64,000 nt of DNA, from contig NC_072895.1 in NCBI RefSeq assembly GCF_027943255.1, forward strand, positions 28,184,001-28,248,000. Reading direction: 5' to 3'. Position numbers and translations under genes: made by a program. Origin of the DNA: Anastrepha obliqua (Eukaryota; Arthropoda; Insecta; Diptera; Tephritidae). Position 1 is the first letter of the stretch, and each line of letters opens with the position of its first letter. This document shows positions 45,580-57,493 of this stretch, piece after piece. The notes under the pieces were generated by a model. The model saw nothing but the letters and a program-made list of their open reading frames with translations, ran no database searches and was not told where the DNA came from.

Positions 45580-48300
45580 AGCTCTAAATGAGGGGCAAAA
45601 ATGACAACAAAAAAATGTTCCAAAAAACCAGCAAAATTTTGTTTCCCAATAGCCTCAGCTATTAAAAAACACAACAACAGAAATAAATCTGAGGGAGGTT
45701 GTTTTTCAAAAATGACAAAATACCAAATATTTTCCCAAAAACTAAAAAAAAAAAAATTGTTGTCCAATAGTTTCAGCTATTAAAAAAAAGAAATAAGAAT
45801 TACATCTGGGGCAGGTTGTTTTTCGAAAATTACAAAAATATGAAATGTTTTCCGAAATATTCAAACAATTTTTTTCCCAAAAAATGTTTATTCTAACATT
45901 ACAAAATAATAATAAAAATGGAAAAAAACGGAAACTTTTTCGCATTACAAAGCCTATACCGAAATTTTCAACCATGAATAAATCTCAGAAATATTACATG
46001 TTTTTCAAAATTATTAAATCTTTTTCAAATTTATTAAATTATTTTTTGAAATATTAAATTTTTTTCAAATTACGAAAATTTTTTTTAAGTTATTATGATT
46101 ACAAACCATTTTCTAAATTGTGAAATTTTTTTCAAAGCTATTACTTTTTTTCAAAATTATGAAAGTTAAAAAAATGTTTTTTTTCAAAGTTATGAAATTA
46201 AAAAAGTTTGTTTTTCAAAATTATGAAATTAAAAAAATTTTTTTTTTTTTTAAATTATAAATATTTTGAACTTGAATTTGTATAGACGGTATTAAATTTT
46301 TTTTAAGTTTAGATTTTTATAAGCTATCAATTTTTTTAAAATGATTAAATGCCTTTTTAAAATTAATAGATTTTTTATCAAAATGGTTAGAATTTTCCAA
46401 ATTATTAAATTTTTTTTAAAACTATTACATTTTGTTTTCAAAATTATGAAATGTTTTTTAAATAGTGATTCATTCAAATCTATAATTTTTTTATCAAAAT
46501 TATGTTTTAAATAATTTTGCTTTTTTAAATTATTAAATTTTTTCTCAAAATGATTAAAACTTTTCTAAAAAGTAAACATTTTTTTCAAAGTGATTTCAAT
46601 TTTTTAAGTATTAAGCTTTTTCAAAATTATATATTCTTGTTTTAAAAAATTTTTTTTTTAAAACTATTAAATTTTTATCAAAATTCTTAATTCCTTTTTA
46701 AAATGAATCAATTTTTATCAAAATTATCAAATTTATTTCAAAATTATTAAACCCTCTTTTTATGAAAATTTTTTTGTAAATATTTATTTTTAAATATTTT
46801 CTTTTTCAAAATTATCAAATTTTTATTAAAATTTGAAAAAATTTCAAAACTATTAAATTGTTTTCAATTTGATTAAATATTTTTTTTTCAGTTATTAAAA
46901 TTTTTTCAAAATTATGAAACTTTTTAACTAAATTTTTATCAACATTTGAAATCATTTCACAATTCTTAAGTTGTTTTCAAATTTATTAAAATTGATTTAA
47001 ACTATTAAATTTTTTTCTTCAAAATTATCAAATTTTTTCTAAGTATTGCTTTTTTTTAATTATCAAATGTTTATCAACATTTGAATAAATCTCAAAATTA
47101 TTTATTGCTTTTGTTTTTGGTTTTCGAAATTATTTAATTTTTTTTTCAAAATGCTTACATTTGTTTTTAATTATTAAAATTTTTTTAAAACTATTAATTT
47201 TTTTAAGTAATTATTTATTTTCAGTATTATATAATTTTTTTTAAATAATTTTTTTTTATTAGTTATTAATTTTTAATTATTAAATTAAATTATTATTTAA
47301 TTATTATTTAATTTAATTATTAAATTAATTATTAAATTGTTTTCACAAATATTTACTTTTTTTCACAATTACTAAATTTTTTTTTAATTTTTAGATTTTT
47401 TCAAAATTATTAATTTTTTTTTGAAAACTTAAATTTTTCTCAAAATTATCTAATTTTTTTTCAAATTGATTAAATTTTTTTTAGATTATTTAATTTTTTC
47501 CAAAATTATGAAAGTTTTTTTAAATAATTAAAAAAAGAAAATTTTTTTTAAACTATTAATTTTTTGTTAAAAATCATTTATTTCCAATATTTTTTTTTCA
47601 AAATTATTAAATTTTTTTCAAAACTAGTAAATATTTTTTATTACTACTACATATTTTTTTAGTTATTAGATTTTTTTCAAAAGTATTTAATTTTTTATTA
47701 ATTATTAAATTTTTTGAAGAGTTATTGAGTTTTTTGAAAAATTAGTAAATTTTTTTCAAACTGGATAATTTTTGTAATTACTATTTAGATTTTATTTGTA
47801 TAGACCTAAAATTTTAAAATTTTTCCAAAATAATTTTTATTTTTCAATTATAAAATTTTTCTCCCAACTATCATTTTTTTAAGATTTAAATTTTTTTCAA
47901 AACTATCCATTTTTTATTATTTTTTTTTAAGTATTAAATTTTTTTCAAAATGATTAATTTTTTTGAAAATTATTCAATTTATCCCAATTAATTATTAAAT
48001 TTTTTTCAAAACCATTAAAGTGATTTTTTTAATTAGTAAATTTGTTTTAAAAATTATAAAATTTTAATGTTTAATGATTCAGTTTTTCTTAAATTATGAA
48101 ATTTTTTTTTTAAATAACTTTATGATGATATAATAATAATAAATAATAAATCTGAGTAAATCTGTAAATTATTAAGCTTGTGTTTTTTTTTTGTTTTCAA
48201 AATTATAATTTTTTTTTCAAATTGATCAATGTTTTTTTTAATTATTACGTTTTTTGAAAACTAAATATAAATTTTGGTTTTAATTATTAATTTTTTCTTC
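45580..48300. repeat. T-rich arrays: ~120-bp units then ~20-bp units
   Basis: At 45640-45860 two units share CAGCTATTAAAAAA, ATCTG(A/G)GG and AGGTTGTTTTTC(A/G)AAAAT (about 120 bp apart), related to the unit at 39240-43140. From about 46000 to 48300 the sequence is a degenerate array of TTTTTTTCAAAATTATTAAA with unit length about 18-24 bp and T bias on the + strand. Confidence 0.8.
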
Positions 48301-49619
48301 AAAAAGTGTGAAATTTCCTTAAATGAGTGACAAGTTTTTACACTGAACAGGAAAGAAAGAGAAGAACTGGCGGTCATTTCTGCAAAAAAGAAAAATCTGA
48401 TGGCAGTCCTCCAGCAAATGCGCAAACGGATCGGAGTTGAGCTCTTTTCTATGTTAGCTGCACATTTTCTTGTTTGACATTTACTTAAAAAACAAAAAGG
48501 ATAGTTCTTATTGAGAAACTCGTTTTCTGCACGAAATAAATTCGCTGGCGATGCAATAATTTTTGAATTTAGAATTCATACACTTTGAGGAAAAACTCTG
48601 GTTACTTACCGCACTCGGCCAGAGTCAGGTTTGAGGAGTATTGTTTTTTTTTGTTGTATGGAAAATCAACCTAAAATATGCTTGGCCAACAACTGTAAAT
48701 TGTCTATTATCGATGCTCGACCCCTGAGTCAACATTTCGCTCCGTTTTAGAATAAAAATTATCAATTAAAAATTTGTTAAATGGTTTGGATTATTTGCGT
48801 TTATGTTTGGGCGATGCTGCACGCCTGGGCAGTACAAATGCTTCAGTAAGAATAACAGGGCTTTAAATGCATACATAAGCAATAAGCAAATGTGTATAAG
48901 TAAATGTGTTAGTAGCGTTGTAAAACTTTGCAAGTTGGAAGTAAAACATTTTTACGAGTAGGTAAATATTTTGTTTTTGCTAATAAATTTTTAGTACATT
49001 CTTAATATGCAATAATATGCGATTTCTTGCTTTTGTTTTTCTCTTTCTATTTCTATGTATTTAAGTAATAATTACTAACCATTACAAGCTAATACAATAC
49101 ATTATTTGTAGCTCTATTCTACATACATACATTCACATTAGATTTGTTTCAACAATTCGATTTAACTACCTTACATAAATTTATTTTTCGATTATCTGTA
49201 GTTTTGCTTTTTCACAATTTTCACATTTTTATTTCAAATTCTTCAACGTTTGCATTGCATTATGAACAACATTACATTACTTTTGTAATTGACCTTCATT
49301 ACTAATCACACTCTAGCTGGGGAAAAAATTTGTATTTTCTGTAAATTGTATGCGCAGTTGTTTTTTGTCTGTTTTTTGTATTTGTTTTTTGTAATTACTT
49401 TAAAAAATGCATGCGCTTTTCGGCACCAAAAATTATTATTTTTTATTAAATGCTTGCGTTTTTGTTTTGGTTTTGTAAAAGGAAGTTTGTTGTTTTGTTT
49501 CATTTTCGCTTAGATTCAATGCTGATTATATTTTGGAATAAAATTTAAAAAACAATTTTTGAAATTTATTAATTTTTTTAATGTTTTGCCGTCTATTTTT
49601 GGAAAATAACATTCGTTAA
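48301..49619. other. Intron, no recognised feature
   Basis: Ordinary intron. A run of AAGAAAGAGAAGAACTGGCG at 48353 is slightly G+C-richer but unassigned. Confidence 0.5.
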
Positions 49620-51440
49620 AATTTTTGCAAATACTGTGTACTCTCTCCTAACACCTCTTTTAAGCGAAAACTTTTTTCAGTACACACATCAAATCCTGAA
49701 GAATTGTTTTAACATATTTTCTCTTGAGCGGCCAACCCTCCCATAACACGTCAGCCCTCATATATTATTAACTTTTTTACACTTTATTTATAAGCGGACC
49801 CCTCTCCAAAGCGAACAATTTTTTCAGTCCCTTAGGTGTTCCTTGGGCCGATTACTTTCAAAACAAAAATTTGTTCGAATTAAATTTTATTTTCCAAGAG
49901 TTTTTACGCGGAATTTTTTCGAAAATTAAATAGAAAATAATTTTTTTGTACATATATTTCTGAGGCCGGTTATTCGCGAAAATAAGAATTTTTTATAAAT
50001 ATATTTTTTTTTTTTCAAAATAATATTTTTTCCAAATATTTTTTTTCTAAAAATTTTGTTTGTTTCAAAATAATTTTTTTTTTCAAATAATTTTTTTTCT
50101 AAAAATTTTGTTTAAAAAATTTTTTTTTAAATCATTTTTTTTCTAACATTCTTGTTTTTAAATTTGTGTTTTTCAAAATAATTCTTTTTTCCAAATAATT
50201 TTTCTTTTTCAAAACAATTTTTTTTCCCAAATAATTTCGTGTCTAAAATTTTTTTCTAAAAATGTTTACGCCGATTTTTTTACGAAACTTTGTTTACGCT
50301 TTTCTCATAAGCGGCCACCTCTCAAAAGCGAACACATTTTTCAGTCCCTTAGGTGTTCCTTGGGCCGATTATTTTCAAAACAAAAATTTGTGCGAATTAA
50401 ATTTTATTTTCCAAGAATTTTTACGCGGAATTTTTTTGAAAATTGTATAGAAAATAATTTTTTTGTAACGAAAATAAGAATTTTTTTTAAATAATTTTTT
50501 TTCCAAATAATTTTGTTTTCTACAAATTTTTTTAAATAAGCCTTTTTACAAAATTTTTTTTTCCTAACCATTTTTTTTAAATAATTTTTGTTTTTCAAAA
50601 TAATTTTTTTCCCAAATTATTTCGTTTCTAAAAATGTGTACGCCGACTTTTGTACGAAACTTTGTTTACACTTTTCTCATAAGCGGCCACCTCTGAAAAG
50701 CGAACAAATTTTTCAGTCCCTTAGGTGTTCGCTTAAGAGGGAGTGCATTGTATTTCTTACGCCGATTACTTTCAAAACTAAAATTGTTCCAAATTAAATT
50801 TTGTTTTCCAAGAAATTTATATATCTATATGTGTATATTTTTTTTTTAATTTTAAATTTTTAAATTTTTTAAATAACTTTTTTTCCCAAATAACTTTTTT
50901 CTAAAAATATTTACGCGCATTTTCTTAACGAAACTTTAATAACACTTTCCTCATAAGCAGCCACCTCTCAAAAGCGAACAAAGATTTAAGTTCGTTAGGT
51001 GTCCGTTTAAGAGAGAGTGTAGTATTTCTTGGGATGATTATTGGCGAAAATAATAATTTTTTTCCTAAAATTTTTTTTTAAATAATTTTTTTTTCCAAAA
51101 ATTTTTTTTAAATAATATTTTTTTCAAAAATAAACTTTTTTTCGAAATAATTTTTTTCTGAAATTTAAAATTCAATTATTTTTTTCAAAATAATTTTTTT
51201 TTAAATAGTTTTTTTTCAAAATAATTTTTGTTTCCAAATAAATTTTTTTCTAAAATTTTTTTTTTAAGTAATTCCTGTTAAGTAATTTTTTTTAAATAAT
51301 TTTTATTTAAATAATTTTTTTTTCCAAAAATTTTTTTTTGAATAATGCATTTTAAAATATTTTCTTTTAAGTAATTGTGTTTTGATTAATTTTTTTTGTT
51401 TTTTCCAAATAATGTTTTTCTTTAAATTTACTCTTTTCTT
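49620..51440. repeat. Array built from a transposon-like end, ~300-390-bp units
   Basis: The block CTCATAAGCGGCCACCTCTC, AAAGCGAACA and TTCAGTCCCTTAGGTGTTC recurs at about 49790, 50305, 50675 and 50950. TTCGCTTAAGAGGGAGTG (50728) and CGTTTAAGAGAGAGTG (51003) are inverted relative to ACTCTCTCCTAACACCTC (49641). These look like the ends of a cut-and-paste element amplified with its T-rich interior. AAATAATTTTTTTTCC-type short repeats fill the gaps and continue to 51440. Confidence 0.72.
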
Positions 51441-52867
51441 TTTGCTTATATTTTAAATAGTAATAAAGGAAGCGTTAAATTTTATTTGAATTTCGCTCTC
51501 GCGTTATAGTTTTGCACAAGAAAGTCTATAAAGTAACCAAGTACCCACAAGTAAGACTTGCAAGTAAAACGCATTTTTTGAGATATTTAAATTTCTATTC
51601 ACTTATAAGCCTGCCATCAAAAGTAACAATTTTCCCATAGAATAATGTAAAATTTTTTAACATATTTTATCTAGTATTGTATTTTTGCTCCCATTTTTTA
51701 CATATAATTTTTCATATATACAGTCTTACTGGTTTTGCTTTGCTTTTTGCGTTGCTGGTGCATTTTCGCTTTGACTTTTCATTGAATTAGTGTTGTTGTT
51801 GTTGTTGTTAGCAACGCGTTTGACGGGCAGTTAGACGCAGATATTAGCGAGAGTTATTTATTTTTAATATCTACTTTAATTGATTAATTTCTCTTTAATC
51901 TTTGAATATTTTTGCTTAACTTTGTGAAAATTGTCCTGAGTTCTCTGCAACAACTTCAATTCAACTAAGTTCTTATATTCGTTTTTTTTTACAATAATAT
52001 TTTCCCTTTCTCTGTCACTTCAATACAATTGAGTAAAAGTAATTGTTGCTGGTGGACTTCTAAGTAAATTTTTCGAACAAATTGTATTGTATTTTAATTG
52101 TAATTTAAAAGAAATTACAATATTTACTTAAGTATTGCATTTGCTGCTTCAAACAGTTGTGTTTTTTTTTGTTTTGCCGTTAACTAAGTAAGTTAATAAG
52201 TAAATAAGTTCAATAAGTTTTATAAGTGCAATAGTAAAGCTTTGCTAAGCATTCTCCTACTTCTATGCCTATTTATGTTTGTATATATTTATATGTGTGT
52301 TTGTAATACACAAAAATGGCATGGCACATTAAATTGGTGTTTTACTCCTTCTTTCTTACCACTTTTTTCCTTCCAATGGAAACTTATCATTTACGCATAC
52401 AATAATAATTCAATACTTTTATAGGTTTGTATGTCTACTACTGCAGATAGATTCAGATCGTATTTTCTAAATTATGCTAACATATTTTCTAAATTTATAT
52501 AAGTGAACAAAAAAAGTAATGTCAAAGTTTTCAAAAATCATGCGCATACGCCACTGAGCTGCGTTTTTTGCTTTCCGACAATGCTGGGGGTCGGAAACAA
52601 TTTGTAAACAAAAATGTTAAAAGGACTTTAGAGTAATGGGGAATTCCGAAGTACAACTTAATTAGTATTTTTGTTTTTGGACTGAGTATTATTCAAACTG
52701 AGTATTATTCAAATCACGTTTTAGAGAATCTTTATAAGTAGTAGTGGAATGCCAAATACGGAGAGTATGGAGAGCAGCATGGAATGGAGTAGTCAAAGTC
52801 AATGCGCCGTCGTTATGATCAAAACTGACAACTGAGTTTATCAATTAAAATAAATAATTTGCGCGTA
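51441..52867. other. Intron, no recognised feature
   Basis: Plain intron with (GTT)n at 51791-51808. Confidence 0.5.
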
Positions 52868-53153
52868 CACTGTAGTAAGATGTTTGGCCAAGGTTCTCCT
52901 CACATTTGTGGTGGGCGTCCTGATGTTGTGCCACAAATGGAAGGACCTACAGTTTTAAGCTGACTCCGAACGGCAAATGATTTTTTATGAGGAGCTCTTT
53001 CTTGACAGAAACACACGTGGAAGTTTGCGATTGACTGCCGAGGGGCGATCGCTATTAGAAAAACTCTTTCCAACATTTTGCTTTTTTATACACGGGGATT
53101 CGAGCCTACGCATTACCGACAGGTAGTCACGCACTCACCCATTCCGCTACGAC
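52868..53153 (-). mobile_element. tRNA-derived SINE, copy 1 (most complete)
   Basis: Read on the minus strand from 53153: a tRNA-like head with A box TAGCGGAATGGG and B box GGCTCGAATCC (10 of 11 to the consensus GGTTCGAANCC) about 32 nt apart, the internal RNA polymerase III promoter of tRNA-derived SINEs. The body follows with CGTGTGTTTCTGTCAAGAAA, GAGCTCCTCATAAAAAATCA, GCCGTTCGGAGTCAGCTTAA and GGCCAAACATC at the end. Three other copies lie in the same intron. Confidence 0.88.
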
Positions 53154-53444
53154 TAAGTATTCATTTTGTCATTTCTCGTGTGCTTTTACTTTGTGATTAT
53201 ACTAAATATGCATCAAAAAATCCTCCAAAAAAGGATGATTCTACTAAATATTAAAAATTTCTCCAAAAATTAAAAATTCCTCAAAAATTAAAAATTCCTC
53301 CAAAAATTAAAAATTCCTCCAATGCCTCAGAAGCGAAATATATCTTTGTTCTCAAAGCGCTCCTGGCATTCTTCTTGCTATTTAAATATAAAAAAGAACA
53401 CAAATATCAACGGAATTTTTTTGGAATTAATTGTCAAGTCAATA

Positions 53445-53821
53445 TGTGGTTAAATTTCAAGGGCCGATGTTGAATGTGAACCACACCTAAACGTCAACGA
53501 CACCGTTGGACTTCTTGCTTTGGGGTTATTTAAAAGAAAAGGTATACGTCGATAAGCCAGCAACAATTCAAGAGCTAAAGGATGAGATAAATCGGAACAT
53601 TAACGGCATAGAACCTCAATTATGGCTCAGCGTCATCGAAAATTTGGACCATCGGATGGAGGTGTGCCACCGAAGCCGTGGAGGCCATTTAACCGATATT
53701 TTGTTCTATACGTAATTGAGCTATACCAATATTATCATAATAAAGAGAAATGACAATAATTTTATAAAAAAATTCTATTTTATTCAAAATCAACACCGGT
53801 CTTTGTAACTTAACCACCCTT
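53445..53821. mobile_element. Tc1-like deletion derivative, copy 2
   Basis: This is a near-copy of 15898-16277. The left end is slightly eroded (GTGGTTAAATTTCAAGGGCC) and the right end, read inward, is AGGGTGGTTAAGTTACAAAG, followed by TA at 53822-53823. Codons at 53506-53715 give LLWGYLKEKVYVDKPATIQE through VIENLDHRMEVCHRSRGGHL with no stop, so this copy is better preserved than copy 1, which has a stop after TEPQ. Confidence 0.88.
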
Positions 53822-53849
53822 TAGATAAGAAACTATTTGCATTTGGTGG

Positions 53850-54019
53850 TCTTTGGAGGTGTGCCGCCGAGGCCGCGGCGGCTATTTGGCCGATATTTTA
53901 TTCCGTACGTAATTGAATCATACCAGTAATATCATAATAAAGAGAAATGAGAAAAATTTTCTAAACAATTGTATTTTATTCAAAATCAACACCGGCCCTT
54001 GAAACTTAATCACCCTTTT
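53850..54019. mobile_element. Tc1-like deletion derivative, 3' half, copy 3
   Basis: It begins abruptly at GGAGGTGTGCCGCCGAGG and runs to the right terminal repeat (CCGGCCCTTGAAACTTAATC, then ACCC). It lies 28 bp after copy 2, so it is either a partial tandem duplication or an independent truncated copy. Confidence 0.82.
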
Positions 54020-54884
54020 TATGCGCAACTTACATTCGGTCGGCCCCGGATACGAAGCGCACTACAGATGTTAAACTTCAAAAATTAAAAAAAATATTTT
54101 TCTGCGCTAGCTTCAGGACAAGCAAAAACCTACGATAATATTTTCATCATGAAAAAGCCACTGACAAGAAGCAGCTGCCGCCAATTGTACGACAACATTA
54201 AGAAGCAGATGAAAGGCGTAGGTTAGATTAAGTAGTGCTGGCTGATCTGTACAACGACAGTGTCCCCCGTCAGTACTCCCACCAATATTTTGCAGTCTTT
54301 CTTAGGCAGTGATAAAATAAAGTTTGCAGTTTTAGTAGTCCAAGTATACAAGGCGTAATTTGAAGGAGAAACTCTAATATATTTACAACAAACAAAGATT
54401 GCTTGAGCTTTTTACTTGAGATTTTGGTACTTATTTCGTCTCTCAAGGAATCTAAATTACTATAGAAACTCAATTGTGCACCAACGTGACTTAGTTGCTT
54501 GCAGCCTCAAAGCTCAAAGATGGCGGAAAAAGTGCAATAACTGCGCACTCAAGAGAGATCAGTAAAACTTGGGCACACCAAATTTTCTATAGAAACAGTA
54601 ATTTTTTTTTTACTTCTGAGTGTAAAATGTTGGCTTCTAAATCTGATTAAAAAATTATGCCTTTCGAATGCTGAGCGGAAGAAGTTAGTAATAGTGGAGT
54701 TTGTGAAACAAAGTCAAAGACTCGGGAAACACTAAAAATATTTTCATAAATTGGATAAGTAAAAAAAATTTGAGTAATATCACCGATATTTAAAATTCTG
54801 CTGCAACTAGTGAACTGAGAGGTTGAAAGCCATAAAAGTAATCGCCTAAATTTAAGTCTTAAGCAAACTTTGTCAAGTGAACTT
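54020..54884. other. Intron, no recognised feature
   Basis: Nothing convincing on either strand. Confidence 0.5.
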
Positions 54885-55245
54885 TAAATAGAGTTGAGCT
54901 CTGCTTAAAATTTTGCGCTGAAACGGAGATTTGATCGGGCAAAGTTTATACAATTTAATTTTTTTATATTTGATAAAAAAGTAAGGCCTAAATATTATCC
55001 CGAAAAATTTTGAGAAGTAAACTTTAAACTTTTGAGAGTTCAGCTCTGCTTAATAGTTTGCCCTTAAACGGAGGTTTGATCCGGCAAAGTCTATGCAATT
55101 TAAGTTTTTTATATTTGATAGAAAAGTAAAGCCTAAATATTTTCCAAAAAAATTTTGAGAAGTGAACTTTAAACTTTTAAGAATTCAGCTTTTCTTAATA
55201 TTTTGCCCTTAAACGGAGATTTGATCGGGCAAAGCCTATAATTTT
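54885..55245. repeat. 145-bp minisatellite, about 2.5 units
   Basis: AAACGGAGATTTGATCGGGC occurs at about 54921, 55066 (variant) and 55211, with exact 145-bp spacing, together with AAGTGAACTTTAAA and TTCAGCTCTGCTTAATA blocks. Confidence 0.88.
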
Positions 55246-55659
55246 ATATATTTGAAAAAAAGGATTGGCCTATTTACTTGTATTATCCAGGAAAGCGATG
55301 AAAAAAGGGACTAACTTCTGAACTTAAATGCACAGCAACACTCTTCAACTTTTCAGCACCTCCTTTGAACTATTGAGCCCAGCTTTTAACAAAGTAGACA
55401 ATAAAAAAATTGCAGGATTTCAAATATCCAATGAACTATGAAATCTTCAATATTCCTGTAATCTATCCTCGGAATATTAGCCAACAGGCGAATATAAGGC
55501 AGTGTCGTGCTATTCAAGTATTTATTTATTATTAGATATTATTATTTATTTCTCATTTATTATTATCCTCAGAATTCTGTTGAATACCTTTCGTCAATTA
55601 AGAAATTATTTTGTCAAGTGGCTTCTCCCAAAAAGAAGGCTATACATTCAAAAACGTTG

Positions 55660-55824
55660 GCGGCCGCTGTGGCCGAAGAGGTTGGTGCGAAAACCGGAAT
55701 AAAAATAAGGGTTTCTAATAGCGAGCGCCCTCGACAGGCAAACGCAAACCTCCGCGTGTATTTCTGCCATGAAAAAGTTCCTCATAAAAACCATCTAACG
55801 TTCAGAGGCGGCATAAAACTTTAA
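55660..55824 (+). mobile_element. tRNA-derived SINE, copy 2
   Basis: The head GCTGTGGCCGAAGAGGTTGG is A-box-like. The body CGCGTGTATTTCTGCCATGA, AAAAGTTCCTCATAAAAACC and CGTTCAGAGGCGGCATAAAA matches copy 1. The B box is not recognisable, so this copy is decayed. Confidence 0.78.
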
Positions 55825-56197
55825 AATGGTAGTGAAATAAAGGCACAATTTTTATTTAATTTCAGAATCTCAGAGTTTTTGGACTTTCACCGGAACTCAA
55901 AGAATCTGAATCTTTTAATTTTTAAATTTGTTTCGAAATTAATTTTGTTTCGTGCCGTTGAATCTATACCGTTGCTTTTCAGATGTGAATTTGTGATCAG
56001 GGAAATTCGAAAATCAAAAATGTGCTCTGGACATTCACTAAAGGTGGTGGCACTAGACCAACAACAATGTTTTGTGTAATTGATTGTCAAAGCAAGGAAT
56101 TTGCAAAGTCGAAAACAAAGAATGAATTCGCTTTGTTTCATTCGACGCTGACGAGAGCCACATGACACGGCGAAAAAAAACCAAATCAGCTGATGGT

Positions 56198-56276
56198 AGC
56201 TGACGTCAGAGATGACAAAATCATGAAAAATAAAGTAACTGTTTTTGAATGGCGCCACCTAAGATACTCAATTCGC
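56198..56276 (+). repeat. Dispersed 79-bp repeat, copy 1
   Basis: AGCTGACGTCAGAGATGACA through GGCGCCACCTAAGATACTCA and ATTCGC matches 60677-60755 at most positions. It includes the palindrome TGACGTCA. Element type unknown. Confidence 0.75.
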
Positions 56277-57493
56277 ATAATAGATTCGCCTTGACGCTGT
56301 AGACTACAACAAAGTTGACAGAGTCAAATACAGTTTGAAAATCAGAAGTGAAAATATAACAGAATCATTTGAATGGCGGCTTCATTTACCACAGATCTTC
56401 ATTTATCAGTCACGCCGAGTGTAGGTGTAGCAGCTCTGATAGCAGCCTCTTTCGTTTAGGGCTGTAGCCGGCCAATGCCTATCTGATTACCTGGAAAGTG
56501 AGAGTCCATCAGCAAGCTGAATACCTCACTTTGCTTCTCCGTGAAGGCGCCATCAGATTTCCTAAGTGACCCCAGCTTTGTGGTTGGATCCCTTTTCAGG
56601 GCTTTCCTTTCAGGAATAATTTTAATAAAATTTGTATATTTATTTTATAAATGCAGCTTTTCTGCCGTTTGAATGATACAAAATGGAGCTGAAATGTGGT
56701 GACATAGTTAGCGCTCTCTTCATCATCTGTTATCACAGTGGGGAGAATACAGAAGGCGACGACATCTGCGAACCGCACACTCTCAGTGAATTTGACAAAA
56801 TGAGCTGACTTATAAAGTATATACAGCCAGCGTCAAAAGAAAGCGCACGCAACATTTTAATAAGTTTTGACTACTTTTTTATTTACTTGGTAATTTCAAT
56901 TATTTTTTTTATAAAGGTATACTACATAGTACAACAAAAACCATCGAAAGCACACTTTCAAACTTTCTATAAAATTTATAAAAACTCGGCAAATGACCGT
57001 CAAAGTCGACAAATGACCATCTGATCATTCAAGCTTTCTACTAAGAATTTTTAGAAAAATTTTGGGCTTGCAGTTTTTTATATTAGATTATTGAATTTTG
57101 GTATAATAAAATGCAACTTTAAAGTCGTTCAAAAATCGCGTTCATTTTTGACAATTTTTTCTGCTGACGGTATTGGGTGCTTTTTTCCATATAAGAAAAA
57201 TGTGAAGTAGGCATTAAATGGAGAAAATGCACAAGAACGCGAACAAAAAAGATTCTCAAAAATCAGTGTAATTTTTGACTTACTCGAAACTGGCACTTTA
57301 TGAGTAAAGAGCCTGAAACTTTCATAAAAATTTGTCGAATTCTTACAAATTTTGTTCCCAGTTTGAAAATTTGCTTTGAATGGGTTTTGTTGTAGTATGC
57401 ACAGTGTTCTTATAAAAGAATAAATGAAATAAAAAAGTACATAAATAAATAGTAAAAACTGGCCAATATTTGGTTTGACGTTAACTGCATGTA

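Noticed and set aside
53040..53153. Genuine tRNA gene
   Set aside because: Pol III boxes are present, but the head is followed by a conserved SINE body and three sister copies, so it is a SINE.
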